Positions 1 through 6,825 of a DNA stretch of 64,000 nucleotides are shown one piece after another. Position numbers and translations under genes: made by a program. The stretch is taken from NCBI RefSeq assembly GCF_018860245.1, contig NZ_JAHKPD010000011.1:62001-126000 (forward strand), given 5' to 3'. Source of the stretch: Pseudotamlana agarivorans (GTDB taxonomy: Bacteria > Bacteroidota > Bacteroidia > Flavobacteriales > Flavobacteriaceae). How positions within the stretch are numbered: the stretch's first letter is position 1; every line of letters begins with the position of its first letter. Below the pieces are notes generated by a model. It searched no databases and was not told where the DNA came from. It saw nothing but the letters and a program-made list of their open reading frames with translations.

Positions 1-110
1 TCAAGCTTCAAATTATCGTTATTAGCGTCTACACTTATGGTTTCTGAAGTACGGCCGCAACTAAAAACAAAAGCAAAAACTAAGACAATATGTAATACTT
101 TAAGTTTCAA
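1..110 (-). CDS. Lipoprotein, N-terminal part only (cut by window edge)
   Basis: An open frame starts with TTG directly after the stop codon of the YHYH gene and runs off the left edge, giving 36 codons. The N-terminus is Lys-containing, then hydrophobic (residues 5-16), then FVFSC, a good signal-peptidase II lipobox with Cys at residue 18, followed by a polar stretch. The stop-start contact (TAA TTG) suggests translational coupling with the upstream YHYH lipoprotein, so both would belong to the same transcript. No ATG is available. What the mature protein does cannot be told from this fragment. Confidence 0.6.
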   Translation of the reverse strand, partial: MKLKVLHIVLVFAFVFSCGRTSETISVDANNDNLKL

Positions 111-884
111 TTAACGCGATATATTTCCTGGTGTTCCAAAGTAACCATTCCCATTTAAATAAGGATCCTCACTAGTAATGTGATAATGATAAATGCCATC
201 CGGAAAATCAGCAGTTACAGAAATATGCCCATGATAGTCGTCCAAATCTTCGTTAGTAATAGTTTTACCTCCTTCAACGGGACCATAAACAGGAAAACCA
301 TCTGCTAATAATCCTAAAAAGGCATCGTCTCCAAATTGCCCAGTTAAAAAAGTTGGTTCAATATGATAGTGATATTGATCCCTACCAGTTGGATGTCCTA
401 AATACTGATCAAAAGAATTAATCTCATTAGTTAATGGTTGATCCGGGCCTGCATATTGATTAAAAAACACCACACCATTTCTAGAAATACCAATAGGTCC
501 TAAAGGCGTTGCTTGTTTATTGGAAGCTTCTTCAGGGTTAAGTGTTATGGTAAAAACAATGTTTTGTTCTGCTATTTCATTTGGGTTTTGATTCCAGTTT
601 GAGTTTGTACCATTATAGTCCTCAAATAGAGGATTTGTAGATGGCCAATACGGACTGGTATGATTAGGCAAATCTTTAGTTGTAAAGGTCACGGTATTGC
701 CATTAACCGCATAGGATAGTCCGGTGCCCTCAAACTTTGAAAGGATGGCACTAACATCGTAATTAGTGCTTGGTATTTCTTGCTCTTCCTCTTCAATTAC
801 TGTAGCATCATCACCATTGGAGCAAGCCATAAAAACGGCCATTAAGAACATTGGAAAAATCAAAAAATAATTTAAATATTTCAT
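111..884 (-). CDS. YHYH-domain lipoprotein
   Basis: A secreted lipoprotein: signal peptide with lipobox MAC-S (Cys about residue 21) and an acidic linker. The rest matches the YHYH domain family, named after its tyrosine-histidine motif. YHYH appears twice (DQYHYHIEP near residue 170, GIYHYHITS near residue 235), with the conserved GLLADGFPVYGP between them. The histidine-rich motif suggests metal binding, but no reaction is established. I start it at the ATG at 884; the longer frame begins with TTG at 890. It lies 280 bases downstream of the CotH-like gene and behind its own ECF-type promoter (1051-1076). In my recollection, YHYH proteins often sit near CotH kinases in Bacteroidota, which fits this neighbourhood. 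Confidence 0.85.
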   Translation of the reverse strand: MKYLNYFLIFPMFLMAVFMACSNGDDATVIEEEEQEIPSTNYDVSAILSKFEGTGLSYAVNGNTVTFTTKDLPNHTSPYWPSTNPLFEDYNGTNSNWNQNPNEIAEQNIVFTITLNPEEASNKQATPLGPIGISRNGVVFFNQYAGPDQPLTNEINSFDQYLGHPTGRDQYHYHIEPTFLTGQFGDDAFLGLLADGFPVYGPVEGGKTITNEDLDDYHGHISVTADFPDGIYHYHITSEDPYLNGNGYFGTPGNISR

Positions 885-939
885 AATCAATTATTAAATC
901 TTATTATTGAACTCAATTATTTCATCACGCTGTGGTGCA

Positions 940-1029
940 TCAATTGCATATTACAAATATATTTAAAAGAAGTAATATTATTGTTGCTGCCGATAATACA
1001 ATCATTAATTTTCTGAGCTTAAACTTCAT
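940..1029 (-). CDS. Putative 29-residue membrane peptide
   Basis: A short frame with an ATG start, not recognised as any family. It encodes a basic N-terminus (MKFKLRKL) and then about 19 hydrophobic residues ending NIFVICN, the pattern of a single-pass membrane miniprotein or a leader peptide. The ATG lies 21 bases after the -10 element of the ECF-type promoter at 1051-1076. That is the same spacing as the other genes of this regulon, so this would be the first translated unit of the YHYH transcript. It ends 55 bases before the YHYH start. It may be coding by chance, because 30-codon frames are common in AT-rich DNA. Confidence 0.4.
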   Translation of the reverse strand: MKFKLRKLMIVLSAATIILLLLNIFVICN

Positions 1030-1050
1030 GTTTTCACTTGATTTTATATT

Positions 1051-1076
1051 TAGATGCGACTCCTCAAAAAAACTTG
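1051..1076 (-). promoter_or_regulatory. ECF-type promoter, site C (29-aa peptide / YHYH transcript)
   Basis: Read leftward: CAAGTT (1071-1076), 14 bases, CATCTA (1051-1056) continuing as CATCTAAA. The -35 flank is AACGCAAGTTTT, the same as at site B. It lies between the CotH gene and the YHYH gene and would start a transcript about 15 bases before the ATG at 1029. Confidence 0.7.
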
Positions 1077-1101
1077 CGTTAAATATGATATTTTTTTTAA
1101 A

Positions 1102-1128
1102 GCTCTATGATATTGTGGATCATAGAGC
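1102..1128 (-). terminator. Hairpin after the CotH gene
   Basis: A 9-bp stem (1102-1110 with 1120-1128, arms GCTCTATGA and TCATAGAGC) with a 9-base loop, 36 bases past the CotH stop. On the leftward strand it is followed by TTT and then an A-run, so it is not a textbook terminator. It would nevertheless separate the CotH transcript from promoter C. Confidence 0.35.
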
Positions 1129-1163
1129 CTTTATTTATGAACCAAAGAACAAACAAAAAACTA

Positions 1164-2624
1164 TTAATTCGAATAATTGTTAACCGCTGTGGTACGCGAC
1201 GCTACATGGGCGTTTAACGCATTAACAGCTTGTTGGAATTCTGCACTATTATTTAAAAACGAATACCCTGGGACTTCAGAAGTTGCATACTGCTCTATTA
1301 AAGCGGCATATGATGCGTATAATGACTGCATGTTACTTGTATTAAAAGGGCCGTCGATAACCTCTTGCAGATACGTTTCGTATTTAGCTTTGTACACCTC
1401 ATCTTGATACATGTAGCCGATCAATGGCCATTGAGTCGTTGACACATCGGAAAAGTCTAAATTTGGAGAACCTCCCATTTTACCATCTTGAAGTGCTTCA
1501 TTATTATCCCAAGGAATCCAAGTTAATTTTCCGGTTTCTGAATTGTTATACAAATAATAATTGTGCGTCATACGTCCATAAGTATCCCAGTTTTGAACAA
1601 CCGTATTAACTGCTAAGTATTTTAAGAATACGTCGGTATCAAAAACAGACTCAAGATTCGATCTCCAAGTTTCTGCATTTGTAGTTCTTACACCATCATT
1701 TATTGCTGTTAATAAGCTTTGAACATCTGAAAAATCGGCTTCATCTTCATTCGTTTTCTTCACATATTCCTCTTCATTATAAGTTCCAGATGCAAAACTT
1801 GCGGCGTCACCATCAGGTTTGTACAAATTCCCGTCGTCATCAAAAAATTGCGTATCCAATACACTGCCATCAACTTCTTCAACCAAGGTATATAGTCCAA
1901 AATACTGTGGGCCATCACCATAATCAACATAAAGCGTGTAAAATGCGGTATGCGATGCCACTAAACCTGCATTTCTAAACACATCAGTCGCTACTTTTTC
2001 ACGAAGCATGGATTTATCGTCATAATTATTTTTTAAGCTAAATTTCTTAAACCCATAAAAACGTTGGTTATCAATTTGTGGATAATCGTCTTCAAATTCA
2101 TCGAAATCCAATTTGAATGATAATTTTAAAACGCCATTTTGCCAACTGGATTGTAAACTAGAATTCCCCTTAAACCTTACCCCAACGCGATACCACTGTT
2201 TTCCCTCATAAAACACTTCGGCAGGCACAAAAATGGGATCTTCATCTGTTTCTGTTAAACCGCCTCCGCCTCCAGAACCACCGTTACCTGGACCACCACC
2301 TGTACTTGTTCCCCCAAAGGCTCCATAATTAGATGTCATATCATCAAGCATGCTTTGCCATCTATCTGATGTAATTACAATATCAAGTCTTTTAACGGCA
2401 TGATCTTGAAACACTTCTTCAAAATTAGGATCTACATCTTTAGTGTGGGTCTCTGTGGTCCAGTCTGTGGCTTCAAAATCGGCATCATCAATTACAACTT
2501 CTGTATCTTCACCTGCCCCCGTCTCTTCAACAATTGACTCTTTTGTAGAACAGTTCAAAAATAAAAATGACACAATGGCGATTAGGCTTAGTCGATTTTT
2601 TGTTTTTATATTATTACGCTTCAT
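1164..2624 (-). CDS. CotH kinase-like lipoprotein
   Basis: A 486-residue exported lipoprotein (signal peptide, lipobox FLNC-S at about residue 25) of the CotH family, atypical protein kinases first described on Bacillus spore coats. Family marks are VGVRFKGNSS (about residue 147), KLSFKLDFD, the KSMLREKVATDVFRNAG block, LYTLVEEVD, NLYK, and WIPWDNNEAL, where the Asp-x-Asn pair is the expected metal site. A Gly/Ser-rich linker near residues 105-120 separates an N-terminal segment from the kinase fold. The start is 2 bases from the stop of the DUF2490 gene, so they are one operon. Substrates are unknown. An extracytoplasmic kinase or polymer-modifying role is inferred from the family and from the neighbouring VTC protein. 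Confidence 0.88.
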   Translation of the reverse strand: MKRNNIKTKNRLSLIAIVSFLFLNCSTKESIVEETGAGEDTEVVIDDADFEATDWTTETHTKDVDPNFEEVFQDHAVKRLDIVITSDRWQSMLDDMTSNYGAFGGTSTGGGPGNGGSGGGGGLTETDEDPIFVPAEVFYEGKQWYRVGVRFKGNSSLQSSWQNGVLKLSFKLDFDEFEDDYPQIDNQRFYGFKKFSLKNNYDDKSMLREKVATDVFRNAGLVASHTAFYTLYVDYGDGPQYFGLYTLVEEVDGSVLDTQFFDDDGNLYKPDGDAASFASGTYNEEEYVKKTNEDEADFSDVQSLLTAINDGVRTTNAETWRSNLESVFDTDVFLKYLAVNTVVQNWDTYGRMTHNYYLYNNSETGKLTWIPWDNNEALQDGKMGGSPNLDFSDVSTTQWPLIGYMYQDEVYKAKYETYLQEVIDGPFNTSNMQSLYASYAALIEQYATSEVPGYSFLNNSAEFQQAVNALNAHVASRTTAVNNYSN

Positions 2625-2626
2625 AA

Positions 2627-3322
2627 TTATTTGTTTTTAATCGTGTATGTATATTTTAATCCAATAATATTTGTTGTTTTAGGCATGGTTTCATTCAATT
2701 CTTCCTCCATACGGCAAAAAAGGCCTATAGTTCCGAGTTTTTCGAATTTATAATCTGTTCCTAATGTTAATCGGTATTTTTTAAACCCCCTATCATCTGC
2801 TTCACCTATTCTATTAAATATTTCAGCCGAAAATTTTGGATCTAACTTCCAGTTCTTAATATTATATTCAATTCCAGCTTTAAGTCTTAATTTCTGATTC
2901 GCATAATCATCTACCGAAAATTCGTTTCTGTTTTGATAGCGAAAACGATATATAAGTGAAAAATTATTGATCTTGTGTTTGTAAGAAGCATCCAATTGAA
3001 ACCTGAAATAGTTTTCATAACCTTGAACTTTTCCCTCATTATCATTTACTCTAGTAAACCTAAGGCCTCCTCCAATTTTGAAGTTTTTAATCAAAGTATA
3101 TTCTGCACTTAATTGCGTAAAATATCCGCTTATTTCTGAAATATCTTCATCTAATCTCAATTGCTCTTCAAGCTCAAAACTCCATTTTTTATTGAGTTTA
3201 TACTTTAGCCTTATACTTGACCAACCTTCTAAATCTTTAGTGTCTTCATTCTGGGAAAAACTATACACACAGCATAACAGGAAAACAGTTACACAAAGTG
3301 GTTTTATTTTACTTAATGCCAT
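2627..3322 (-). CDS. DUF2490 outer-membrane beta-barrel protein
   Basis: A 231-residue exported protein with a signal peptide ending near FSQN. The rest consists of alternating amphipathic strands such as WSSIRLKYKLNKKWSFELEE, IKNFKIGGGLRFTRV and FSLIYRFRYQNR. This is the pattern of the DUF2490 family of small outer-membrane barrels. The terminal strand IIGLKYTYTIKNK fits a barrel C-terminus. The function of the family is not known. It sits between DUF4956 (10-base gap) and CotH (2-base gap), so it may supply the outer-membrane part of the VTC/DUF4956/CotH module. Confidence 0.75.
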   Translation of the reverse strand: MALSKIKPLCVTVFLLCCVYSFSQNEDTKDLEGWSSIRLKYKLNKKWSFELEEQLRLDEDISEISGYFTQLSAEYTLIKNFKIGGGLRFTRVNDNEGKVQGYENYFRFQLDASYKHKINNFSLIYRFRYQNRNEFSVDDYANQKLRLKAGIEYNIKNWKLDPKFSAEIFNRIGEADDRGFKKYRLTLGTDYKFEKLGTIGLFCRMEEELNETMPKTTNIIGLKYTYTIKNK

Positions 3323-3332
3323 TATGTGTCCT

Positions 3333-3935
3333 TTAGTTTACTCTAAAATAGAAAATGGTAACTTCTGCGGTATCTTTTAAAAAATCAACATTCCCAATAG
3401 TTACTTTATTAATTGCCAACCCTGTTCTATTTTCTAAATCGGCCTTTAAAACGGCATAGTTTTCTGGTTTTATATTTTCAATATTTTCATAAATAACAGC
3501 TTTAGAATCTTCTTGCTTTAAAGCCCAATATCTTTCAATAATTAAAAGCACACCAATAATCAGCACATTAGCTCCAATAATTTCGGCATAACTCATTTTC
3601 CTGTTTGCTAGGGCGTTTATTACAGACACTCCAATAACAACAAATAAATAGGTCATTTCCTTTATAGGAATAGCATCTGTGCGGTATCGGATAATCCCAA
3701 AAATGGCAAACAAACCGAGCGCCATACCAATATCTAATTCGTATTTTTTTAGTGTAAAACACAGAAAAAATACGATGACGCTTATTAAATAATATGTAAA
3801 AACATAATCTTTACGTTTGGTATACGGATAATAAACGAATCGAATGATGAGTGTTAAAAAAGTAAAGTTGATGAAAAACCTAAAAATCATTTTAAAAAAA
3901 TCATCATCAAAAAAAGGGATATCTAAAAATTCCAT
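3333..3935 (-). CDS. DUF4956 membrane protein
   Basis: A 200-residue inner-membrane protein with about four hydrophobic segments in its first 130 residues (FLTLIIRFVYYPY, YLISVIVFFLCFTL, MALGLFAIFGIIRY, YLFVVIGVSVINAL) and a soluble C-terminal alpha/beta tail. GLFAIFGIIRYRTDAIPIKEMTYLF matches the conserved core of DUF4956. These proteins are commonly encoded beside VTC-domain polyphosphate polymerases and CotH proteins, exactly as here (6 bases from the VTC gene, 10 from DUF2490). A channel, scaffold or VTC regulatory subunit is plausible but unproven. Confidence 0.85.
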   Translation of the reverse strand: MEFLDIPFFDDDFFKMIFRFFINFTFLTLIIRFVYYPYTKRKDYVFTYYLISVIVFFLCFTLKKYELDIGMALGLFAIFGIIRYRTDAIPIKEMTYLFVVIGVSVINALANRKMSYAEIIGANVLIIGVLLIIERYWALKQEDSKAVIYENIENIKPENYAVLKADLENRTGLAINKVTIGNVDFLKDTAEVTIFYFRVN

Positions 3936-3941
3936 AAAGTA

Positions 3942-4691
3942 TTAAGCTGTTATTTTATTAATTCTGATTAGTTTTTTCTTGAACCGGTTGTATTTTAAAT
4001 CGTTATAAAGACTTAGCATTCCAATACAATATTTACTAATACTATAGGGGTTTATTTGTTTTAATTTTAATTGTTGAACCACAGGAGAGCTTCTACTAAA
4101 ACGTTCTTGTTTCACCTCGATAATAACCAAATTGTTATAAGATTTGAAAGAACCACTTTTATTAAAAACCAGATTTAAATCGATTGTTAAACGTTCCTTT
4201 GCGACTTTATTCACTAAGGTTATTCTCTTAAAATTGTTCCAAATAATAGGTTCTAAATTAAAATCACTGTTCGTTGTTTCATTTATAAAACCTATAGAAT
4301 TTTCAGATAAATCTTGCTCAAAATCATCAATAGATATCCTCGTTTTAGTGGTGCTTCCTTTACCATCTTTTTGTTTTATTTCAAGAAAACAAATATCCGA
4401 ATCGACGTATTTACGCATTCTTATTTTGGTTCTATTCACTTTTCCGTTATGATGATCGTTATAAAATTTTTTGTTCGCAGTATCAAAATATAAAGACGAA
4501 TACCTCATGATTCTTTTTCCATCAATTTCTAAAACATGGTATGCATTTTTTACTGCATTTAAAACAGAAATTAATTGGTTTTCATGAATTACAAATTTGG
4601 TATCTGTACGCTTCATTAATGCCACATCTTCCATATCAGACAATGAAATTGATGTCAGACTTTTGACTATATCGGGAATACTTTGTTTCAT
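3942..4691 (-). CDS. VTC-domain (polyphosphate polymerase-like) protein
   Basis: A 249-residue cytoplasmic protein of the VTC/triphosphate-tunnel group, related to the catalytic domain of yeast Vtc4, which makes polyphosphate from ATP. Tunnel-lining motifs are visible: KRTDTKFVIHENQL (about residue 27), RYSSLYFDT, TKIRMRKY, CFLEIKQKDGKGSTTKTRI (basic tunnel and glycine turn), and VIIEVKQERFSRSS with the late acidic-basic pair. It has no TM segment, unlike eukaryotic Vtc proteins. The adjacent DUF4956 protein may therefore be the membrane anchor. Enzymatic activity is inferred from the fold only. Confidence 0.85.
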   Translation of the reverse strand: MKQSIPDIVKSLTSISLSDMEDVALMKRTDTKFVIHENQLISVLNAVKNAYHVLEIDGKRIMRYSSLYFDTANKKFYNDHHNGKVNRTKIRMRKYVDSDICFLEIKQKDGKGSTTKTRISIDDFEQDLSENSIGFINETTNSDFNLEPIIWNNFKRITLVNKVAKERLTIDLNLVFNKSGSFKSYNNLVIIEVKQERFSRSSPVVQQLKLKQINPYSISKYCIGMLSLYNDLKYNRFKKKLIRINKITA

Positions 4692-4752
4692 TTATAAAAT
4701 AGGTTAAGCTCTAACTACAACAAGGAATTCCCCCTCTGTATTAATGGTTCTA

Positions 4753-5034
4753 TTAATTTTTATGTTTTGGTTTTGGAGCTTCCTCCAATTCCTTTTCTGT
4801 TAAAAAACCATCCTCGTTGGCATCAATTTTTGAGAAATGTTCTTTTAACGGGCCTTTTACTTCTTTCGCTGAAAGCTGTCCGTCTTCATCTGCATCCATC
4901 TTTTTTAGTAACTCTTCAAAAGTTGGCGGTTCTTTTCGTTCTGGTCTATTGCCAGATTGCCCAAAAGAACTGTTTACCATAAAAAGTGATACTCCAAAAA
5001 CGAATACGACTGTTCTACATACTTTATTCATCAT
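4753..5034 (-). CDS. Small exported EF-hand protein
   Basis: A 93-residue protein with a signal peptide (cleavage near SFGQ) followed by two canonical EF-hand loops: DADEDGQLSAKE at about residue 49 and DANEDGFLTEKE at about residue 71. Each has Asp/Asn at positions 1, 3 and 5, Gly at 6 and Glu at 12, so both look able to bind calcium. The tail is Lys/Pro-rich. The start (tandem ATG codons) is 25 bases after the -10 of ECF-type promoter D. It would be the first gene of the EF-hand/VTC/DUF4956/DUF2490/CotH transcript, and could be a periplasmic calcium sensor or buffer. Confidence 0.88.
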   Translation of the reverse strand: MMNKVCRTVVFVFGVSLFMVNSSFGQSGNRPERKEPPTFEELLKKMDADEDGQLSAKEVKGPLKEHFSKIDANEDGFLTEKELEEAPKPKHKN

Positions 5035-5059
5035 TTTATATTTTATTGTTATGTCTTTT

Positions 5060-5085
5060 TAGATGTGCTTCTAGATTTAAACTTG
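5060..5085 (-). promoter_or_regulatory. ECF-type promoter, site D (EF-hand/VTC/CotH operon)
   Basis: Read leftward: CAAGTT (5080-5085), 14 bases, CATCTA (5060-5065) continuing as CATCTAAA. The -35 flank is CCACAAGTTTA, the most divergent of the four sites. The EF-hand ATG follows 25 bases downstream. It lies in the 145-base gap after the sensor gene. Confidence 0.65.
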
Positions 5086-5179
5086 TGGCACCTTCTGTTA
5101 AAAAAAACCCAAAAAAAAGACCCTGAACTACAAGGCCTTGATTACCATTAATAAAGAAATTAAGAGTGGATATAAAATC

Positions 5180-5701
5180 TTAACGATTTGGAGGTGGTGG
5201 TGGCCTATGCCCTTCACGACCCCGAAATTGAGGCAGGTTAGGCATCCTTTGACCATCTCGTCCTTTACCTTTATGTAATGCATCTTTTAATATACTCTGG
5301 AATTTTTGCTTTTGCTTCTCATTACATAACTCTTGAATACTTCTTAAATGCTTAAATACCAAATTCTCTTTTGTTTTCTGATTTTCCCCTATTATAGTTG
5401 TTAAAGAATCTATTTCCTTAGTTCGGACCGATGCACTAGAAATTTTTTCAAACAAGGCATCTTTAGTTCTTCTTAACGCTTGATCCACAAGCTCCATCTC
5501 CCTACGTTGAGTTTTATTGATGCGTTTGAAGTCTTTTAACTGGACTTCGCTAAATTTTAATTCTTTTACAATAAATCCCAAAGGGTTTTTAGCTTCCGAT
5601 TTTTTTGCGTCGTGAGAATTCTCCATGTAATCAAACAAGAAGAATCCATTAACCACGAGTAGGAAAAAAAGTAAAATATATAAGAGTAAGTTTTTTTTCA
5701 T
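5180..5701 (-). CDS. Periplasmic heavy-metal-sensor/Spy-CpxP-like protein
   Basis: A 173-residue protein with an uncleaved N-terminal hydrophobic anchor (residues 3-25) and an all-helical periplasmic domain. LGFIVKELKFSEVQLKDFKRINKTQRREM and FKHLRSIQELCNEKQKQKF follow the pattern of the metal-resist/Spy/CpxP/CnrX group, including the LTxx-type helix pair. The tail is Gly/Arg/Pro-rich and unstructured. It is encoded 9 bases after the small one-TM protein and one gene away from the ECF sigma factor. That is the order of sigma, anti-sigma and sensor parts in CnrYXH-type systems. The sensed signal is unknown; histidines are few, so metal binding is not assured. Confidence 0.75.
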   Translation of the reverse strand: MKKNLLLYILLFFLLVVNGFFLFDYMENSHDAKKSEAKNPLGFIVKELKFSEVQLKDFKRINKTQRREMELVDQALRRTKDALFEKISSASVRTKEIDSLTTIIGENQKTKENLVFKHLRSIQELCNEKQKQKFQSILKDALHKGKGRDGQRMPNLPQFRGREGHRPPPPPNR

Positions 5702-5710
5702 TATCTCAAA

Positions 5711-6016
5711 TTATAATATTGAATTATCGCTTATTATCAGGCCATAAGTTTCTGCAAAATCACTAATGTTTTCATCATAATTTTCAGTTTTCATTTTAGT
5801 AAAAACTACTATATTTAAAACCACAACACCAACCAATACTGCTAATTGAAATGACGGTGTTAGCCATGAGGTAAGGACATGCCGCTCTTCTTTCTCTGCA
5901 AATAATTTCTGCATGGTTTTATCCTTAAAGAAGGGAGAAACATGTACCGCTTTAATAGCATCTGCTGCATTTAAAGTTTCATTAATTTTATCCTGTATGT
6001 TCGTATTACTATTCAT
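5711..6016 (-). CDS. Small one-TM protein, putative anti-sigma factor
   Basis: A 101-residue protein: a cytoplasmic N-terminal helix region (MNSNTNIQDKINETLNAAD), one TM helix at about residues 56-78 (FQLAVLVGVVVLNIVVF), and a short acidic periplasmic tail. No large family is recognised with certainty. Position and topology fit an anti-sigma factor like CnrY: sigma gene upstream, Spy/CnrX-like gene 9 bases downstream. I reject the longer frame starting at TTG 6046, because the -10 element of promoter B (6037-6042) lies inside it. The ATG at 6016 is 20 bases downstream of that element and is the likely start. Confidence 0.7.
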   Translation of the reverse strand: MNSNTNIQDKINETLNAADAIKAVHVSPFFKDKTMQKLFAEKEERHVLTSWLTPSFQLAVLVGVVVLNIVVFTKMKTENYDENISDFAETYGLIISDNSIL

Positions 6017-6036
6017 AACTATTACTAATATTCTTT

Positions 6037-6062
6037 TAGATGCCAATTTTCACTAAAACTTG
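6037..6062 (-). promoter_or_regulatory. ECF-type promoter, site B (anti-sigma/sensor genes)
   Basis: Read leftward: CAAGTT (6057-6062), 14 bases, CATCTA (6037-6042) continuing as CATCTAAA. The -35 flank is AACGCAAGTTTT. It sits in the 85-base gap between the sigma gene and the putative anti-sigma gene, 20 bases before the ATG at 6016. Confidence 0.72.
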
Positions 6063-6101
6063 CGTTAAAAGCACTTTTTTTTCTCTAACGCTCTGTGTTG
6101 T

Positions 6102-6683
6102 TTATTTAATTTCATTTTCATAATAATCTGCTAACAACTTCTGTAAGCTCTTTTTAGCACGAAACATTAATGATTCTACTGAAGACAAACTCTTATTGGC
6201 AATCTCACTAATTTCCTGATAACTTTTCCCATCTATTTTATGCAATGTAAAAACGACTTTTTGATCTTCAGATAATCTATTGATGGCACGAAACAAGGTT
6301 GCGCTCTGCTCTTTATTTTCTAAAATAATCCCGGGATGGTTCATTTCTGTAAAATAGTTGCTTCGATCTAATGGCATTTCATTTCCTAAAAGCGTTTGCA
6401 TAAAAGCAAAACGTTTTTTAGTATTTCGTTTCCTTATAAATTCCAAACATTTATTAGTTGTAATTCTATAAATCCATGTCGATAATTTTGAATCGCCTTT
6501 AAATTTATGAATCGATTTAAAAACTTCTATAAAAACATCTTGAGCAACATCTTCCGCATCCTCTTTATTAGGGATAAATGATATGCAGGTCGCGAAAACT
6601 TTCTGCTGAAAGTCTTCTAACAACTTAGCATAAGCATTGGCGTTCTCATTTTTTAACTCCCTTATAAATTCGCTTTCGATCAA
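6102..6683 (-). CDS. ECF-type RNA polymerase sigma factor
   Basis: A sigma-70 family ECF protein. Region 2 is clear (FQQKVFATCISFIPNKEDAEDVAQDVFIEVFKSI, then GDSKLSTWIYRITTNKCLEFIRKR). Region 4 is clear too (LSEDQKVVFTLHKIDGKSYQEIS, helix-turn-helix, SLSSVESLMFRAKKSLQ). No ATG exists near the N-terminus. The longest frame starts at TTG 6707, but that codon overlaps the expected transcription start of promoter A. The in-frame TTG at 6683 gives MIESEFIRELK, the usual N-terminus in the group, 27 bases after the -10; I chose it (193 aa). It is likely autoregulated through promoter A and is likely the factor that reads sites A-D. Confidence 0.9.
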   Translation of the reverse strand: MIESEFIRELKNENANAYAKLLEDFQQKVFATCISFIPNKEDAEDVAQDVFIEVFKSIHKFKGDSKLSTWIYRITTNKCLEFIRKRNTKKRFAFMQTLLGNEMPLDRSNYFTEMNHPGIILENKEQSATLFRAINRLSEDQKVVFTLHKIDGKSYQEISEIANKSLSSVESLMFRAKKSLQKLLADYYENEIK

Positions 6684-6694
6684 ATAAAATAAAT

Positions 6695-6712
6695 TAAACT
6701 TGTTCAAGTTTA
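6695..6712. promoter_or_regulatory. Perfect inverted repeat at the sigma gene start region
   Basis: Arms TAAACTTG (6695-6702) and CAAGTTTA (6705-6712) around a TT centre. It touches the end of the -10 element of promoter A and covers the expected transcription start. The arm repeats the CAAGTTT string of the -35 element. It could be an operator or simply a by-product of AT-rich sequence. Confidence 0.4.
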
Positions 6713-6736
6713 GATGCCAAACCTTTTAAAAACTTG
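6711..6736 (-). promoter_or_regulatory. ECF-type promoter, site A (sigma gene autoregulation)
   Basis: Read leftward: CAAGTT (6731-6736), 14 bases, CATCTA (6711-6716) continuing as CATCTAAA. The -35 flank is TGCGCAAGTTTTT. The TTG start at 6683 follows 27 bases downstream. Confidence 0.72.
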
Positions 6737-6797
6737 CGCACTATTATAATTAAAAATAGTAAAAATTAAAATAGTCGTGAATTCGTCGCTTTTAACG

Positions 6798-6805
6798 TAA
6801 CTTTG
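6798..6805 (+). promoter_or_regulatory. Housekeeping -7 element for the rRNA methyltransferase gene
   Basis: TAACTTTG matches the Bacteroidota -7 consensus TAnnTTTG, 20 bases before the ATG at 6826. No clear TTG occurs at the -33 position, so this is a weaker call. The gene is divergent from the ECF sigma gene. Confidence 0.55.
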
Positions 6806-6825
6806 CAGCCATATTATTTTATACG

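Noticed and set aside
932-1183. Rightward 83-codon frame across the gap left of the CotH gene
   Set aside because: It overlaps promoter C, the hairpin and the leftward small frame. Its composition (Phe, Ile, Asn, Lys) is what AT-rich non-coding DNA gives, and it resembles no protein.
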